DNA from: Piscinibacter sp047600445
GTDB lineage: Bacteria; Pseudomonadota; Gammaproteobacteria; Burkholderiales; Burkholderiaceae_C
Length of the DNA: 64,000 nt
Assembly (NCBI RefSeq): GCF_047600445.1
Contig: NZ_JASGKT010000002.1
Location: 1,736,001-1,800,000 of the forward strand
Direction: 5' to 3'
Part shown: piece after piece, positions 50,300-61,243 of the stretch
Layout of the letters: every line of letters starts with the position of its first letter
Numbering within the stretch: position 1 is the first letter of the stretch
Made by a program: the position numbers and the translations under genes
Notes under the pieces: generated by a model
What the model saw: the letters and a program-made list of their open reading frames with translations, nothing else
Told to the model about the DNA's origin: nothing
The model's database searches: none

Positions 50300-52075
50300 T
50301 CACAGGTCCTCGGAGCCCAGCAGCATCTCCGAGATGCCCTTGCCCGCCTTGACCATGGGCCAGACGTTCTCGGTCGGGTCGGTGCGCACGTCGAGGAACA
50401 CCGTGCGGTCCTTCAACTTGATGGCCTCGCGCAGCGCCGGCTCCACGTCGGCCGGCTTCTCGATCTTCAGGCCGACGTGGCCGTAGGCCTCGGCGAGCTT
50501 GACGAAGTCGGGCAACGCGTCCATGTAGCTGTGCGAGTAGCGGCCCTGGTAGTCCAGTTCCTGCCACTGCCGCACCATGCCGAGGTAGCGGTTGTTCAGC
50601 GAGATGATCTTGACCGGCGTCTTGTACTGCTGGCAGGTCGACAGCTCCTGGATGCACATCTGGATCGAGCCCTCGCCGGTGATGCAGAACACGTCCGCGT
50701 CCGGCTTGGCGAGCTTGATGCCCATCGCGTACGGCAGGCCCACGCCCATCGTGCCCAGGCCGCCGGAGTTGATCCAGCGGCGCGGCTCGTCGAAGCGGTA
50801 GTACTGCGCCGCCCACATCTGGTGCTGGCCGACGTCGGAGGTGACGTAGCAGTCGCTGCCGCGCGTCATCTCCCAGAGCTTGTCGATCACGTACTGCGGC
50901 TTGATGACCTCGCTGCTGTTCTTGTAGCTCAGGCACTCGCGCTTGCGCCACTCGTTGACCTGGGCCCACCACGCGGCCAGCGCCTGCGCGTCGGGGCGCG
51001 CCTGGGCTTCCTTGATCTGCGCGATCAGCTCCTGCAGCACGTCCTTCACGTCGCCGACGATCGGGATGTCGACCTTGACGCGCTTGGAGATCGACGAGGG
51101 GTCGATGTCGACGTGGATGATCTTGCGCTGCACCGTCGCGAAGTGCGCCGGGTTGCCGATCACGCGGTCGTCGAAGCGCGCGCCCACGGCCAGCAGGACG
51201 TCGCAGTTCTGCATCGTCATGTTGGCTTCGTAGGTGCCGTGCATGCCCAGCATGCCGAGGAAGCGCGGGTCGGTGGCGGGCATCGCGCCCAGGCCCATCA
51301 GCGTGTTGGTGCAGGGGTAGCCGAGCAGCTCGACCAGCTCGCGCAGCTCGGCCGCGGCGTTGCCCAGCACCACGCCGCCGCCGGTGTAGATGTACGGGCG
51401 CCGTGCCGCCAGCAGCAGTTGCACGGCCTTGCGGATCTGCCCGCCGTGGCCCTTGCGCACCGGGTTGTACGAGCGCATCTCCACCGTGGCCGGGTAGTGG
51501 AAGGGCGCGGTCTTCAGCGACACGTCCTTCGGGATGTCGACCACCACCGGGCCGGGACGGCCGGTGCGGGCGATGTGGAAGGCCTTCTTGATCGTCGTGG
51601 CCAGCTCGCGCACGTCCTTGACCAGGAAGTTGTGCTTGACGATGGGCCGCGTGATGCCGACGGTGTCGCACTCCTGGAAGGCGTCCAGGCCGATCGCCGG
51701 CGTCGGCACCTGCCCGGTGATGACCACCATCGGGATCGAGTCCATGTAGGCCGTCGCGATGCCGGTCACGGCATTCGTGACGCCCGGCCCCGAGGTGACC
51801 AGCGCGACGCCGACGTCGCCGGTGGCGCGCGCGTAGCCGTCGGCCGCGTGCACGGCCGCCTGCTCGTGGCGCACCAGCACGTGCTCGATGGTGTTCTGCT
51901 TGTACAGGGCGTCGTAGATGTAGAGCACCGCACCGCCGGGGTAGCCCCAGAGGTACTTGACGCCTTCGGCCTGCAAGCAGCGGACCAGGATTTCCGACCC
52001 GTTCGGGTCGGCATGAGGGGGGGTTTGCGGTTGTGCCGTGGCGGCACGCTTGATTTCCGCGGCAGACATGTCCAT
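50300..52075 (-). CDS. ilvI: Acetolactate synthase large (catalytic) subunit
   Basis: ThDP-dependent acetohydroxyacid synthase making 2-acetolactate. The 591-residue chain starts at the ATG 52073-52075 (MDMSAAEIKR), which has AGAGG at proper spacing. An upstream in-frame ATG at 52129 would add 18 residues without family support. Motifs include the catalytic glutamate in RHEQAAVHAADGYAR, the FAD region GLGAMPATDPRFLGMLGMHG, and the ThDP motif GEGSIQMCIQELSTCQQY followed by NNRYLGMVRQW. No Ile/Val/Leu-rich leader peptide is visible upstream. Confidence 0.96.
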   Translation of the reverse strand: MDMSAAEIKRAATAQPQTPPHADPNGSEILVRCLQAEGVKYLWGYPGGAVLYIYDALYKQNTIEHVLVRHEQAAVHAADGYARATGDVGVALVTSGPGVTNAVTGIATAYMDSIPMVVITGQVPTPAIGLDAFQECDTVGITRPIVKHNFLVKDVRELATTIKKAFHIARTGRPGPVVVDIPKDVSLKTAPFHYPATVEMRSYNPVRKGHGGQIRKAVQLLLAARRPYIYTGGGVVLGNAAAELRELVELLGYPCTNTLMGLGAMPATDPRFLGMLGMHGTYEANMTMQNCDVLLAVGARFDDRVIGNPAHFATVQRKIIHVDIDPSSISKRVKVDIPIVGDVKDVLQELIAQIKEAQARPDAQALAAWWAQVNEWRKRECLSYKNSSEVIKPQYVIDKLWEMTRGSDCYVTSDVGQHQMWAAQYYRFDEPRRWINSGGLGTMGVGLPYAMGIKLAKPDADVFCITGEGSIQMCIQELSTCQQYKTPVKIISLNNRYLGMVRQWQELDYQGRYSHSYMDALPDFVKLAEAYGHVGLKIEKPADVEPALREAIKLKDRTVFLDVRTDPTENVWPMVKAGKGISEMLLGSEDL

Positions 52076-52281
52076 GTAGAACCTCTGTGAATTTCTCTGA
52101 CGAAAAACCATCGGTGCACCTCTCCGCATCCTCGTGAGACGGGTGTGGTGCCTGCGCGGTCAGGAATACGAGGCGTCCGGGTCGGACGTCCAGCTCTTGA
52201 CCCAGCTGTTGTGCAAAGCAGCATTATGACATCTGTTTGCACCTCGACTGCGCCACGCCATGTTCCGAATGGGTGCGGTGA

Positions 52282-52287
52282 CATAAT
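52282..52287 (+). promoter_or_regulatory. Candidate -10 for the sigma-factor operon
   Basis: CATAAT (5 of 6) about 46 bases upstream of the sigma-factor TTG start. The 257-base gap 52076-52332 also has CATAAT on the minus strand at 52223-52228 for ilvI. No good -35 is seen for either. No small gene is evident. Confidence 0.35.
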
Positions 52288-52332
52288 CCCGCGCGACTTT
52301 CAGGGCCTCGCCCCAGCGCGAGGCACCCGCCC

Positions 52333-52899
52333 TTGGCTTCCGACAAAGAACTCGCCGACTTCCTCAAGAGCGCAGAGCGGCGCGCCTTCAAGCGCGTGGC
52401 CTACGCCATCCGCGACGAGAACGCCGCGCTGGATGTCGTGCAGGACTCGATGATCCGGCTGGCCGAGAAATACGCCGACCGCCCCGCCGCCGAGCTGCCG
52501 CTGCTGTTCCAGCGCATCGTCTCGAACGCCACGATGGACTGGTTCCGGCGCCAGAAGGTGCGCAATGCGCATGTGCGGAACTTCTCGGATTTCGAGACCA
52601 CCGACGACGACGGCGAGTTCAACATCCTGGAGGCGCTCGAATCGCTGGACGGCTCCCCGGAGACCGAGAGCGCCGCCGACTCGGTGTCGCGGGCCCAGAT
52701 CCTGCTCGCGATCGAGCAGGAGATCCAGCAGTTGCCCGGGCGTCAACGGGAGGCTTTCCTGCTGCGTTACTGGGAGGATTTCGACGTCGCCGAAACCGCC
52801 CAGGCCATGGGTTGTTCGGAGGGATCGGTCAAGACGCACTGCTCCAGAGCCGTGCACGCCTTGGCCAAGGCCCTCCAGGCGAAGGGAATTGCACCGTGA
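52333..52899 (+). CDS. ECF-type RNA polymerase sigma factor
   Basis: Alternative sigma factor of 188 residues with a region 2-like segment (FKRVAYAIRDENAALDVVQDSMIRLAEKYADR through NATMDWFRRQKVRNAH, shown in parts) and region 4 (LPGRQREAFLLRYWEDFDVAETAQAMGCSEGSVKTH in parts) with its helix-turn-helix. The start is TTG at 52333 with GAGG 9 bases upstream. No ATG or GTG gives a family-like N-terminus. It is first in a tight run: its stop overlaps the next gene (GTGA). The next gene encodes a single-pass membrane protein, which fits an anti-sigma role (inference). Confidence 0.88.
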   Translation: MASDKELADFLKSAERRAFKRVAYAIRDENAALDVVQDSMIRLAEKYADRPAAELPLLFQRIVSNATMDWFRRQKVRNAHVRNFSDFETTDDDGEFNILEALESLDGSPETESAADSVSRAQILLAIEQEIQQLPGRQREAFLLRYWEDFDVAETAQAMGCSEGSVKTHCSRAVHALAKALQAKGIAP

Positions 52900-53339
52900 A
52901 GAACTCGAACACCTCCGCTTCCGCCGCCGCGCTCGACGCGCTGGAGTCGCGCGTCGCCTACCGCATCGCGGCGCGCCTGAGCGAGCGCGCCGAAACGATC
53001 GACGGTGATGTCGCCGAACGCCTGCGCTTCGCGCGCGAGCAGGCCTTGGCGCGCGCCAAGGCGGTGCGCACCGCGCACGCCGGCGCGGTGGTGGGTGTGG
53101 GCGCCGGCGGTGCCGCGCTGCTCGGTGGCGGCGGCGGCTGGTGGCTCAAGCTCGGCTCGGTGCTGCCGCTGCTGGCGCTGGCCGCGGGCCTGGTGCTGAT
53201 CCAGCACCTGCACACCGAGGCGCAAATCGAGGCCGCCGCGCAGATCGACGTCGAACTGCTCGCCGACGATCTCCCGCCGGCGGCCTACACCGACGCCGGC
53301 TTCGTCGAGTTCCTCAAGTCCTCTCCGCTCGACGATTGA
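52896..53339 (+). CDS. DUF3619 single-pass membrane protein, possible anti-sigma factor
   Basis: A 147-residue protein of the DUF3619 family, no known function. It starts at a GTG overlapping the sigma-factor stop. The N-terminal cytoplasmic part is helical and charged (LESRVAYRIAARLSERAETIDGDVAERLRFAREQALARAKAVR in parts), then a Gly-rich stretch and one membrane segment at about 84-103 (WLKLGSVLPLLALAAGLVLI). A short acidic periplasmic tail ends in EFLKSSPLDD. Cytoplasmic helices plus one membrane span, downstream of and overlapping an ECF sigma gene, is typical anti-sigma architecture, but no anti-sigma domain is recognisable. Confidence 0.8.
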   Translation: MKNSNTSASAAALDALESRVAYRIAARLSERAETIDGDVAERLRFAREQALARAKAVRTAHAGAVVGVGAGGAALLGGGGGWWLKLGSVLPLLALAAGLVLIQHLHTEAQIEAAAQIDVELLADDLPPAAYTDAGFVEFLKSSPLDD

Positions 53340-53347
53340 GGGCGCGC

Positions 53348-54124
53348 ATGAGCCCTCGCCTCCCCCGCCTGCGCCCGCTGGGCACGGCAGCCGTGCTGGC
53401 TGCCGTGCTGGTCGGCGGCGGCTTCTTCGCGATGACCTCGGCGGTGCACGCCGGCGGCGGCGCACGTCCCGTGCCCACGGCCGAGACCGGCCCGCGCTGG
53501 CGCGAGCTCAGCCCGGCGCAACGCGCCGCGCTCAAGCCACTCGAGCGTGACTGGGCCAGCATCGACGAGCCGCGCAAGCAGAAGTGGCTGGAAATCGCCA
53601 ACCGCTACCCCGCGATGCCGCCGGCCGAGCGCGAGCGCATCACCGCGCGCATGTCGGAGTGGGTCAAGCGCTCGCCGGCCGAGCGCGGCCAGGCGCGGCT
53701 GAACTTCCAGAACGCGCGCCAGATCACCCCCGAGGAGCGCCAGGCGCGCTGGCAGGCCTACCAGTCGCTCAGCCCGGAAGAGCGCAGCCGGCTCGCCGAG
53801 CGCGCCGCCCCCGGCCGCGCCGCCGAGCGCCGCGCCGGCCCGGCCCGGCGCGACGACGTGCAGGACAAGTCCAACCTCGTGCCGAACCCGCCGCCGGCGG
53901 CCGCGCGCAGGCCGGTGGCGCCGTCGGTGGTGCAGGCCGCGCCCGGCGCCACCACGACGCTGATCTCCAAGCGCCCGATGCCGCCCACGCACCAGCAGCC
54001 TGGCCTGCCGAAGATCGTGGCCTCGCCCTCCTTCGTCGACAAGCAGACCCTGCTGCCGCAACGCGGCGCGCAGGGCGCGGCCGTTGTGACGCTGCCGCCG
54101 CCGGCCCGCGCCGCGAGCCGGTGA
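53348..54124 (+). CDS. DUF3106 periplasmic protein
   Basis: A 258-residue protein of the DUF3106 family. A signal peptide (RPLGTAAVLAAVLVGGGFFAMTSAVHAGG, shown in part) is followed by an Arg/Glu/Trp-rich helical domain with repeated LSP/MPP/TPEERxxxxxxW patterns (WRELSPAQRAALKPLERDW, AMPPAERERITARMSEW, ITPEERQARWQAYQSLSPEER in parts). A Pro/Ala-rich low-complexity C-terminus carries no motif that I recognise. The helical repeats resemble Spy/CpxP-like stress-sensor proteins, which is only an impression. The stop overlaps the next start (GTGA). Function unknown. Confidence 0.8.
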   Translation: MSPRLPRLRPLGTAAVLAAVLVGGGFFAMTSAVHAGGGARPVPTAETGPRWRELSPAQRAALKPLERDWASIDEPRKQKWLEIANRYPAMPPAERERITARMSEWVKRSPAERGQARLNFQNARQITPEERQARWQAYQSLSPEERSRLAERAAPGRAAERRAGPARRDDVQDKSNLVPNPPPAAARRPVAPSVVQAAPGATTTLISKRPMPPTHQQPGLPKIVASPSFVDKQTLLPQRGAQGAAVVTLPPPARAASR

Positions 54125-54654
54125 GCGATCCCGCCGCGAGCGAAGGCGCCGGCCCCGGCGCGAGCACGCCGGACGCCTGGCGCCGCCTGGCCTGTTTCCT
54201 CTACGAAGGCGTGCTGCTGTTCGGCGTGGTCTGGGGCGCGGGGCTGGTCTATTCGATCGTCACCGGGCAGCGCAACGCGATGACCGGGCAGACCGGCATG
54301 CAGTTGCTGCAGTTCCTGGTGCTCGGCGCCTACTTCGTCTGGTTCTGGTCGCGCCGCGGCCAGACGCTGCCGATGCAGACCTGGGGCATCCGCGTCGTGC
54401 GGCTCGACGGCAGGCCGCTGACGCCGCTGCGCGCGGCCTGCCGCTACCTGCTCGCCTGGCTGTGGTTCCTGCCCGGGCTGGCCGCCGCGCGGCTGGCGGG
54501 CATCCACGAGCCCTGGCCGGTCGCCGTGATCGTGCTGGCGGGCATGGCCACCTATGCCACGATCGGGTTGCTGCATCCGCGCAAGCAGTTCCTGCACGAC
54601 GTGCTCTGCGGCACGCAACTGATCCACTGGAAGACCGAGCGCCGCCGCCCATGA
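54121..54654 (+). CDS. RDD-family integral membrane protein
   Basis: A 177-residue protein starting at a GTG that overlaps the previous stop. It has the RDD family features: WRRLACFLYEGVLLFGVVWGAGLVYSIV (shown in part) as the first membrane segment, a loop carrying GQTLPMQTWGIRVVRLDGRPLTP, then LRAACRYLLAWLWFLPGLAAARL and further membrane spans, ending with FLHDVLCGTQLIHWK. The variant WRRL replaces the usual R-D-D core arginine/aspartate region. Four membrane segments are likely. Function unknown, sometimes linked to ion transport. Confidence 0.85.
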   Translation: MSDPAASEGAGPGASTPDAWRRLACFLYEGVLLFGVVWGAGLVYSIVTGQRNAMTGQTGMQLLQFLVLGAYFVWFWSRRGQTLPMQTWGIRVVRLDGRPLTPLRAACRYLLAWLWFLPGLAAARLAGIHEPWPVAVIVLAGMATYATIGLLHPRKQFLHDVLCGTQLIHWKTERRRP

Positions 54655-55241
54655 ACACGCCAGCCCTGTCGGTCTGCGTCTACTGCGGCTCGCGCGACGG
54701 CGACGACCCGGCCTTCGCCGCGGCCGCCCACGCCGTCGGCCGCGGCATCGCCGAGCGCGGCTGGCAGCTCGTCTACGGCGGCGGGCGCGCCGGGCTGATG
54801 GGCCGCGTGGCCGATGCGGCGCTGGCCGCCGGCGGCCGCGTGGTCGGCGTGATCCCGCGCTCGCTGATGGAGCGCGAGGTCGGCCATGCCGGGCTGTCGG
54901 AGCTGCACGTCGTCGACACCATGCACCAGCGCAAGCGGCTGATGGCCGAGCGCAGCGACGCCTTCGTCGCGCTGCCCGGCGGCATAGGCACCTTCGAGGA
55001 ACTGTTCGAGGTCTGGACCTGGCGCCAGCTCGGCTACCACGACAAGCCGGTCGGCCTGCTCAACGCGGCGGGCTACTACGACGCGCTGCTCGGCTTCCTC
55101 GGCCAGACCGTGGCGCACGGTTTTGTCGCCCCGCCGCAGCGGGCGCTGCTGCAGGTCAACGCCGAGCCGGCCGCGCTGCTCGACGCGATAGGCCGCCTCG
55201 CGCCGCGCGCCACCGCGCCCGACGACTACGGCCGCATCTGA
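54651..55241 (+). CDS. LOG-family protein (cytokinin-riboside phosphoribohydrolase type)
   Basis: A 196-residue Rossmann-fold enzyme of the LOG/TIGR00730 family. It begins MNTPALSVCVYCGSRDGDD, with the nucleotide-binding motifs YGGGRAGLMGRVADAAL and PGGIGTFEELFEVWTW. The family hydrolyses AMP- or cytokinin-nucleotide N-glycosidic bonds. The start ATG overlaps the RDD stop (ATGA). Its stop directly abuts that of the convergent glnB gene with no bases between. Confidence 0.92.
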   Translation: MNTPALSVCVYCGSRDGDDPAFAAAAHAVGRGIAERGWQLVYGGGRAGLMGRVADAALAAGGRVVGVIPRSLMEREVGHAGLSELHVVDTMHQRKRLMAERSDAFVALPGGIGTFEELFEVWTWRQLGYHDKPVGLLNAAGYYDALLGFLGQTVAHGFVAPPQRALLQVNAEPAALLDAIGRLAPRATAPDDYGRI

Positions 55242-55580
55242 TCAGACGGCGTCTTCGTTGGTCTCGCCGGTGCGGATGCGCACCACCTGCTCGACCGGCG
55301 TGACGAAGATCTTGCCGTCGCCGATCTTGCCGGTCTTGGCGGCCTTGACGATGGCCTCGATGCAGCGCTCGACGTCGGCGTCCTTCACGACGACCTCGAC
55401 CTTGACCTTGGGCAGGAAGTCGACCACGTACTCGGCGCCGCGGTACAGCTCGGTGTGGCCCTTCTGGCGCCCGAAGCCCTTGACCTCGGTCACGGTCAGC
55501 CCGGTGACGCCGACCTCGGCCAGCCCTTCACGAACCTCTTCGAGCTTGAATGGTTTGACGACGGCGGTGATCTGCTTCAT
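55242..55580 (-). CDS. glnB: Nitrogen regulatory protein PII (GlnB)
   Basis: Trimeric signal transducer that senses 2-oxoglutarate, ATP/ADP and glutamine (through uridylylation). The 112-residue product is canonical. T-loop GHTELYRGAEYVVDFLPK carries the uridylylation site Tyr51, KPFKLEEVREGL is at the N-terminus and GKIGDGKIFVTPVEQ forms the C-loop. It is 38 bases downstream of nadE, with a GGAG Shine-Dalgarno. GlnB is assigned rather than GlnK because no amtB is adjacent. Confidence 0.95.
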   Translation of the reverse strand: MKQITAVVKPFKLEEVREGLAEVGVTGLTVTEVKGFGRQKGHTELYRGAEYVVDFLPKVKVEVVVKDADVERCIEAIVKAAKTGKIGDGKIFVTPVEQVVRIRTGETNEDAV

Positions 55581-55618
55581 GGCCTGCTCCGAAGGGTTGA
55601 ACTGGGGCTAGTGTAGTT

Positions 55619-57290
<1,672 letters not shown>

Positions 57291-57292
<2 letters not shown>

Positions 57293-58463
57293 GGGGCGCG
57301 ACGAAGGGTTGGGCGACTATGTTATCCGCGTCCACGACGCGCCCTCGCGCATCGACGCGCGGCAATGGAACGCGCTGCTCGATGCGGAGCCCGAGGCGAC
57401 GCCTTTCATGCGCCACGAGTACCTCGCCGCGCTGCACGACTCGGGCAGCGCGACGCACGCCACCGGCTGGCAGCCGCTGTTCATCACGCTGCACCACGGC
57501 GAAACGCTGGCCGGCGCCGCACCGCTCTACCTGAAGACGCATTCCTACGGCGAATACGTGTTCGACTGGGCCTGGGCCGACGCCTACCAGCGCCACGGCC
57601 TGGCCTACTACCCCAAGCTGCTGGGCGCCGTGCCGTTCACGCCGGTGCCCGGCGCGCGGCTGCTGGCCCGCGGCGAGCCCGAACGCCGCCTGCTGCTGCG
57701 CGCCATGCGCCGGATCGGGCGGCAACAACAGCTTTCGTCGGCACACCTGCTGTTCATGTCCGACGCCGATGTGGCCGCCGCGCGCGCCGAAGGCTGGCTG
57801 CTGCGCGCCAACGTGCAGTTCCACTGGCGCAACCCGGCCGAGGCGCCCTACGCCGACTTCGCCGCCTTCCTCGCCGGGCTGCAGCGCGACAAGCGCAAGA
57901 AGATCCAGCAGGAGCGGCGCCGTGTCGCCGAGGCCGGCGTCGATTTCGAGATCCTCGAAGCCGAGGCCATCGACGAATCGGCCTGGGACTTCTTCCACCG
58001 CTGCTACACCCTCACCTACCGCGCGCACCACTCGACGCCCTACCTGACGCGCGACTTCTTCGCGCGCATGGCCGCGACGATGGCGCGCCACTGGCTGCTG
58101 TTCATCGCGCGGCGCGGCGGGCAGCGCATCGCCTGCTCGCTGGTGGCCATGGACCCCGGCCGCCGCGCCGCCTGGGGCCGCTACTGGGGCGCCGTCGAGG
58201 CCGTGCCCTGCCTGCACTTCGAGGCCTGCTACTACCAGCCGCTGCAATGGTGCATCGCGCACGGCTACCGCCGCTTCGAGGGCGGCGCGCAGGGCGAGCA
58301 CAAGATGGCGCGCGGCCTGCTGCCGGTGGCCACGCACTCGGCGCACTGGCTCGCGCACCCGCAGTTCTCGCGCGCCGTGGCCGATTTCCTCGCCGCCGAG
58401 AGCGGCGGCGTCGAGCGCTACCTCGACGAACTGAACGAGCGCAACCCCTTCAAGGCTGCTTGA
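57291..58463 (+). CDS. DUF482/BioF2-like GNAT-fold protein
   Basis: A 390-residue protein of the DUF482 (FemAB/BioF2-type acetyltransferase fold) family, often annotated as a peptidoglycan-related or GNAT N-acyltransferase. Family segments are TPFMRHEYLAALHDSGSA at the N-terminus, YPKLLGAVPFTPVPGARLL, HWRNPAEAPYADFAAFLAGLQRDKRKKIQQERR in parts, and FEGGAQGEHKMARGLLPV near the end. The ATG at 57291 overlaps the nadE ATG on the opposite strand (CATG), leaving no non-coding promoter space for either gene. A TTG at 57309 is an alternative start. Substrate unknown. The stop overlaps the M16 gene stop by 14 bases. Confidence 0.85.
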
Positions 58464-61170
58464 AGTCGCCCGCCAGCACCAGGGCGATGTCCTCCGGCTT
58501 GATGTACTTGCGCAGCGCCGCGTTCACCTGCGCCAGCGTCGCCTTGGCGATCGCCTCGTCGACCTGCTGCGAATAGGCGTACGTGCGATCGAGGTCGAGG
58601 TTGCTCGCCAGCGCCGCGGCGATGCCGCCGTCCTGCGCGCGCGACAGGCGGCGGAAGTTGAGCAGCCCGCGCTGGCCCTCGGCCAGCTCCTGCGCGGTGA
58701 AGCCGTCCTTCAGCGCGCGCGCGATCTCCTCGCGCAGCGCCTGCTCGACCTTGGCCGCGTTCTGCGGCGCGAAGATCGCGCCGGCGGTCCAGGTGGAATG
58801 CGCCTCGCGCGGGTTCCAGCCTATCGAGCTGCGCACGTCGTAAGACAGGCCCTCGCTCTCGCGGATGCGACGCCACAGCCGCGAGCTGCCGCCCTGGCCG
58901 AGCAGGTAGTTGGCCAGCGTCAGCGCCGGGTAGTCGGCGTCGCGGTCCGACAGCGGCAGCGGCAGCTTGGCCGCCAGCGTGGCGTTCTGCTTGTCGGGCG
59001 TGGCGATCACCAGGCGCTGCGGCGCCGGCGCGACGAAGGGCCGCGGCACGCGCGTGTAGGGCGCGCCGCCGCGCCAGTCGCCGAAGCCCTGCTCGAGCGC
59101 GGCGCGCACCTGCGCCACGTCGAGGTCGCCGGCGGCGCCGAACTCGCCGCGCGCCGCGCCGTAGAAGCGGCGATGGAAGTCGCGGATGGCCTCCAGCGTC
59201 ACGCCGTTCACGTCCTGCGCCATCTCGTCGAAGCTGCGCACGTGGCGCACGTCGCCGCGCGGATACGGGTTGCCGATGCGGCCGATCGTGTTGTCGGCCA
59301 GCGCGTCGGGTTCCTTGCGCTGCGATTCGATCGCGGTGAGCGTCTGGCGACGCACCTCGTCGAAGGCGTCGGCCGGGAAGGCGGGCCTGCGCAGCAGCTC
59401 GGCGGCCAGGCCGATCGCGTCGGCCAGGTGTTCGCGGCGCGAGGCGATCGTCACGTCGACGCGGCCCGGCGAGCCGTGGAAGGACATCTCGGTCTTCAGC
59501 GCGTCGAGCCGGTCCTGCACCTGCTCGCGCGTCAGCGTGGCGCTGCCCTTGTCGAGCAGCGCGGCGGTGAAGTCGGCCACTTCGGCCTGGCCGTTCAGCG
59601 ATGCCTCGTCGCCGAAGCGCAGCGTCAGCACCGCGCGCACCGCCTGGCCGCGCGTCGCCTTGGGCAGCACCGCCGCGCGCACGCCGCCGGCCTCGAAGCG
59701 CTGCGTGCGCGCGTCGATGTTGGCCGGCGTCGCGGCGAAGGCCTCGGCGCGCGCGGCCGCGGGCGCCGGCGTGAAGCTCTTCATCTCCTGCGCGACGTCG
59801 ATGCGCCGCGGCGCCGGCGCGCGCTGCGGCTTCTCGGTGGGCACGTAGGTGGCCACGGTGCGGTTGTCGGCGATCAGGTACTGCTCGGCCACGCGCTGCA
59901 CGTCGGCCAGCGTCACGCCGCGCACGCGGTCGCGCAGCAGGAAGAAGAAGCGCCAGTCGCCCTGCGCCACCGACTCCGACAGCACCATGCCGACGGCCTC
60001 GGGGTTGTCGAAGGTGCGCTCCCAGTTCTTCAGCCACTTGGCGCGGGCGCGCTGCAGCTCGAGCTCGCCGACCGGCTCGCGGGCGAGCGACTCGATGGTC
60101 GCCAGCATCGCCGCGCGCGCCGGCTGCGGGTCGGCCTGCGGCGGCAGTTGCGCGCCCAGCAGCAGCACCGAGGGCTCGGCCAGCGCCAGGGTCTCGCCGA
60201 AGGTGCCGGCGGCGAGCTGCTTCTCGGTCAGCACCTTGTGCAGGCGGCCCGAGGGCGCGTCGCCGAGGATCGCCGCCAGCAGCTCGACCGCCGCCGTGTC
60301 CGGGTGGCCGGCCGGCGGCACGTGGTAGCCGGCGAACAGCAGCGGCGCGCCGCCGACGCGGCGCAGCACGATGCTGCGCTCGCCGTCCTGCGCCGGGTCG
60401 AGCGTGTACTGCGGCGGCAGCACGCGGCGCGGCTTCGGGATCGCGCCGAAGGTGGCCGCCACGCGCTTGAGCACACGCGCCGCGTCGAAGCTGCCCGAGA
60501 CGATCAGCGTCGCGTTGTCGGGCTGGTAGTGGAGCCGGTAGAAGGCCTGCAGACGGCCGATGTCGACGTTCTCGACGTCGCTGCGCGCGCCGATCACGTC
60601 CTTGCCGTAGTTGTGCCAGTCGTACATCAGCGCCAGGATGCGCTGGTAGAGCATGCGCTGCGGGCTGTTCTCGCCCATCTCCATCTCGTTGCGCACCACC
60701 GTCATCTCGGTGTCGAGGTCGCGCCGGGCGATGAAGCTGTTGACCATCGAGTCGGCCAGCCAGCCGATGTACCAGTCGAGGTTGCCGGCGTCGGCCGAGA
60801 AGCTCGCGGTGTAGTTGGTGCGGTCGAAGCCGGTGCTGCCGTTGGCGGCGAGGCCGCGCTTCTCGAACTCGGCCCAGACCTTGCGGTGCGTCGGCGTGCC
60901 CTTGAAGATCAGGTGCTCGAGCAGGTGCGCCATGCCGGTCTCGCCGTAGTTCTCCTGGCGCGAGCCGACGTGGTAGGTCAGGTTGACCGTGGTGGTCGGC
61001 TTGGAGTCGTCGGCCACCAGCAGCAGTTGCAAGCCGTTGGCGAGGCGGTATTCGGCGATTCCTTCCACCGAGCCCGCGGCGCGGACGCCGGGCGGCAGCG
61101 GCTGCGCCCGGGCGAAGCCGGCCTGGAGGCCGAGAACGAGAAGAACGAGGCCGAGCAGGAATCGGGGCAT
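58450..61170 (-). CDS. M16-family zinc metallopeptidase, two-domain (PqqL/pitrilysin-like)
   Basis: Secreted or periplasmic metalloprotease of 906 residues. A signal peptide (MPRFLLGLVLLVLGLQAGFARAQ, in part) is followed by the inverted zinc motif HxxEH in MAHLLEHLIFKGT at about residue 83 and the downstream glutamate in VRNEMEMGEN. A second, inactive M16 domain starts near 465 (RFEAGGVRAAVLPKATRGQ) with the M16C core around GQGGSSRLWRRIRESEGLSYDV. The gene converges on the DUF482 gene with a 14-base overlap of stops and lies 73 bases downstream of ppa. Physiological substrate unknown. Confidence 0.92.
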   Translation of the reverse strand: MPRFLLGLVLLVLGLQAGFARAQPLPPGVRAAGSVEGIAEYRLANGLQLLLVADDSKPTTTVNLTYHVGSRQENYGETGMAHLLEHLIFKGTPTHRKVWAEFEKRGLAANGSTGFDRTNYTASFSADAGNLDWYIGWLADSMVNSFIARRDLDTEMTVVRNEMEMGENSPQRMLYQRILALMYDWHNYGKDVIGARSDVENVDIGRLQAFYRLHYQPDNATLIVSGSFDAARVLKRVAATFGAIPKPRRVLPPQYTLDPAQDGERSIVLRRVGGAPLLFAGYHVPPAGHPDTAAVELLAAILGDAPSGRLHKVLTEKQLAAGTFGETLALAEPSVLLLGAQLPPQADPQPARAAMLATIESLAREPVGELELQRARAKWLKNWERTFDNPEAVGMVLSESVAQGDWRFFFLLRDRVRGVTLADVQRVAEQYLIADNRTVATYVPTEKPQRAPAPRRIDVAQEMKSFTPAPAAARAEAFAATPANIDARTQRFEAGGVRAAVLPKATRGQAVRAVLTLRFGDEASLNGQAEVADFTAALLDKGSATLTREQVQDRLDALKTEMSFHGSPGRVDVTIASRREHLADAIGLAAELLRRPAFPADAFDEVRRQTLTAIESQRKEPDALADNTIGRIGNPYPRGDVRHVRSFDEMAQDVNGVTLEAIRDFHRRFYGAARGEFGAAGDLDVAQVRAALEQGFGDWRGGAPYTRVPRPFVAPAPQRLVIATPDKQNATLAAKLPLPLSDRDADYPALTLANYLLGQGGSSRLWRRIRESEGLSYDVRSSIGWNPREAHSTWTAGAIFAPQNAAKVEQALREEIARALKDGFTAQELAEGQRGLLNFRRLSRAQDGGIAAALASNLDLDRTYAYSQQVDEAIAKATLAQVNAALRKYIKPEDIALVLAGDFKQP

Positions 61171-61243
61171 GGCGGGCGCGGGCTGGACGGGAACGGCAGT
61201 GTAGGAGCGCGGCCGCGCCGAAAAGATCCCGCCCCGGCCGGCC

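Noticed and set aside
52076..52332. Possible Ile/Val/Leu leader peptide before ilvI
   Set aside because: Short minus-strand frames here (for example one of 33 residues starting near 52262) contain no run of branched-chain codons and no terminator/antiterminator pair.
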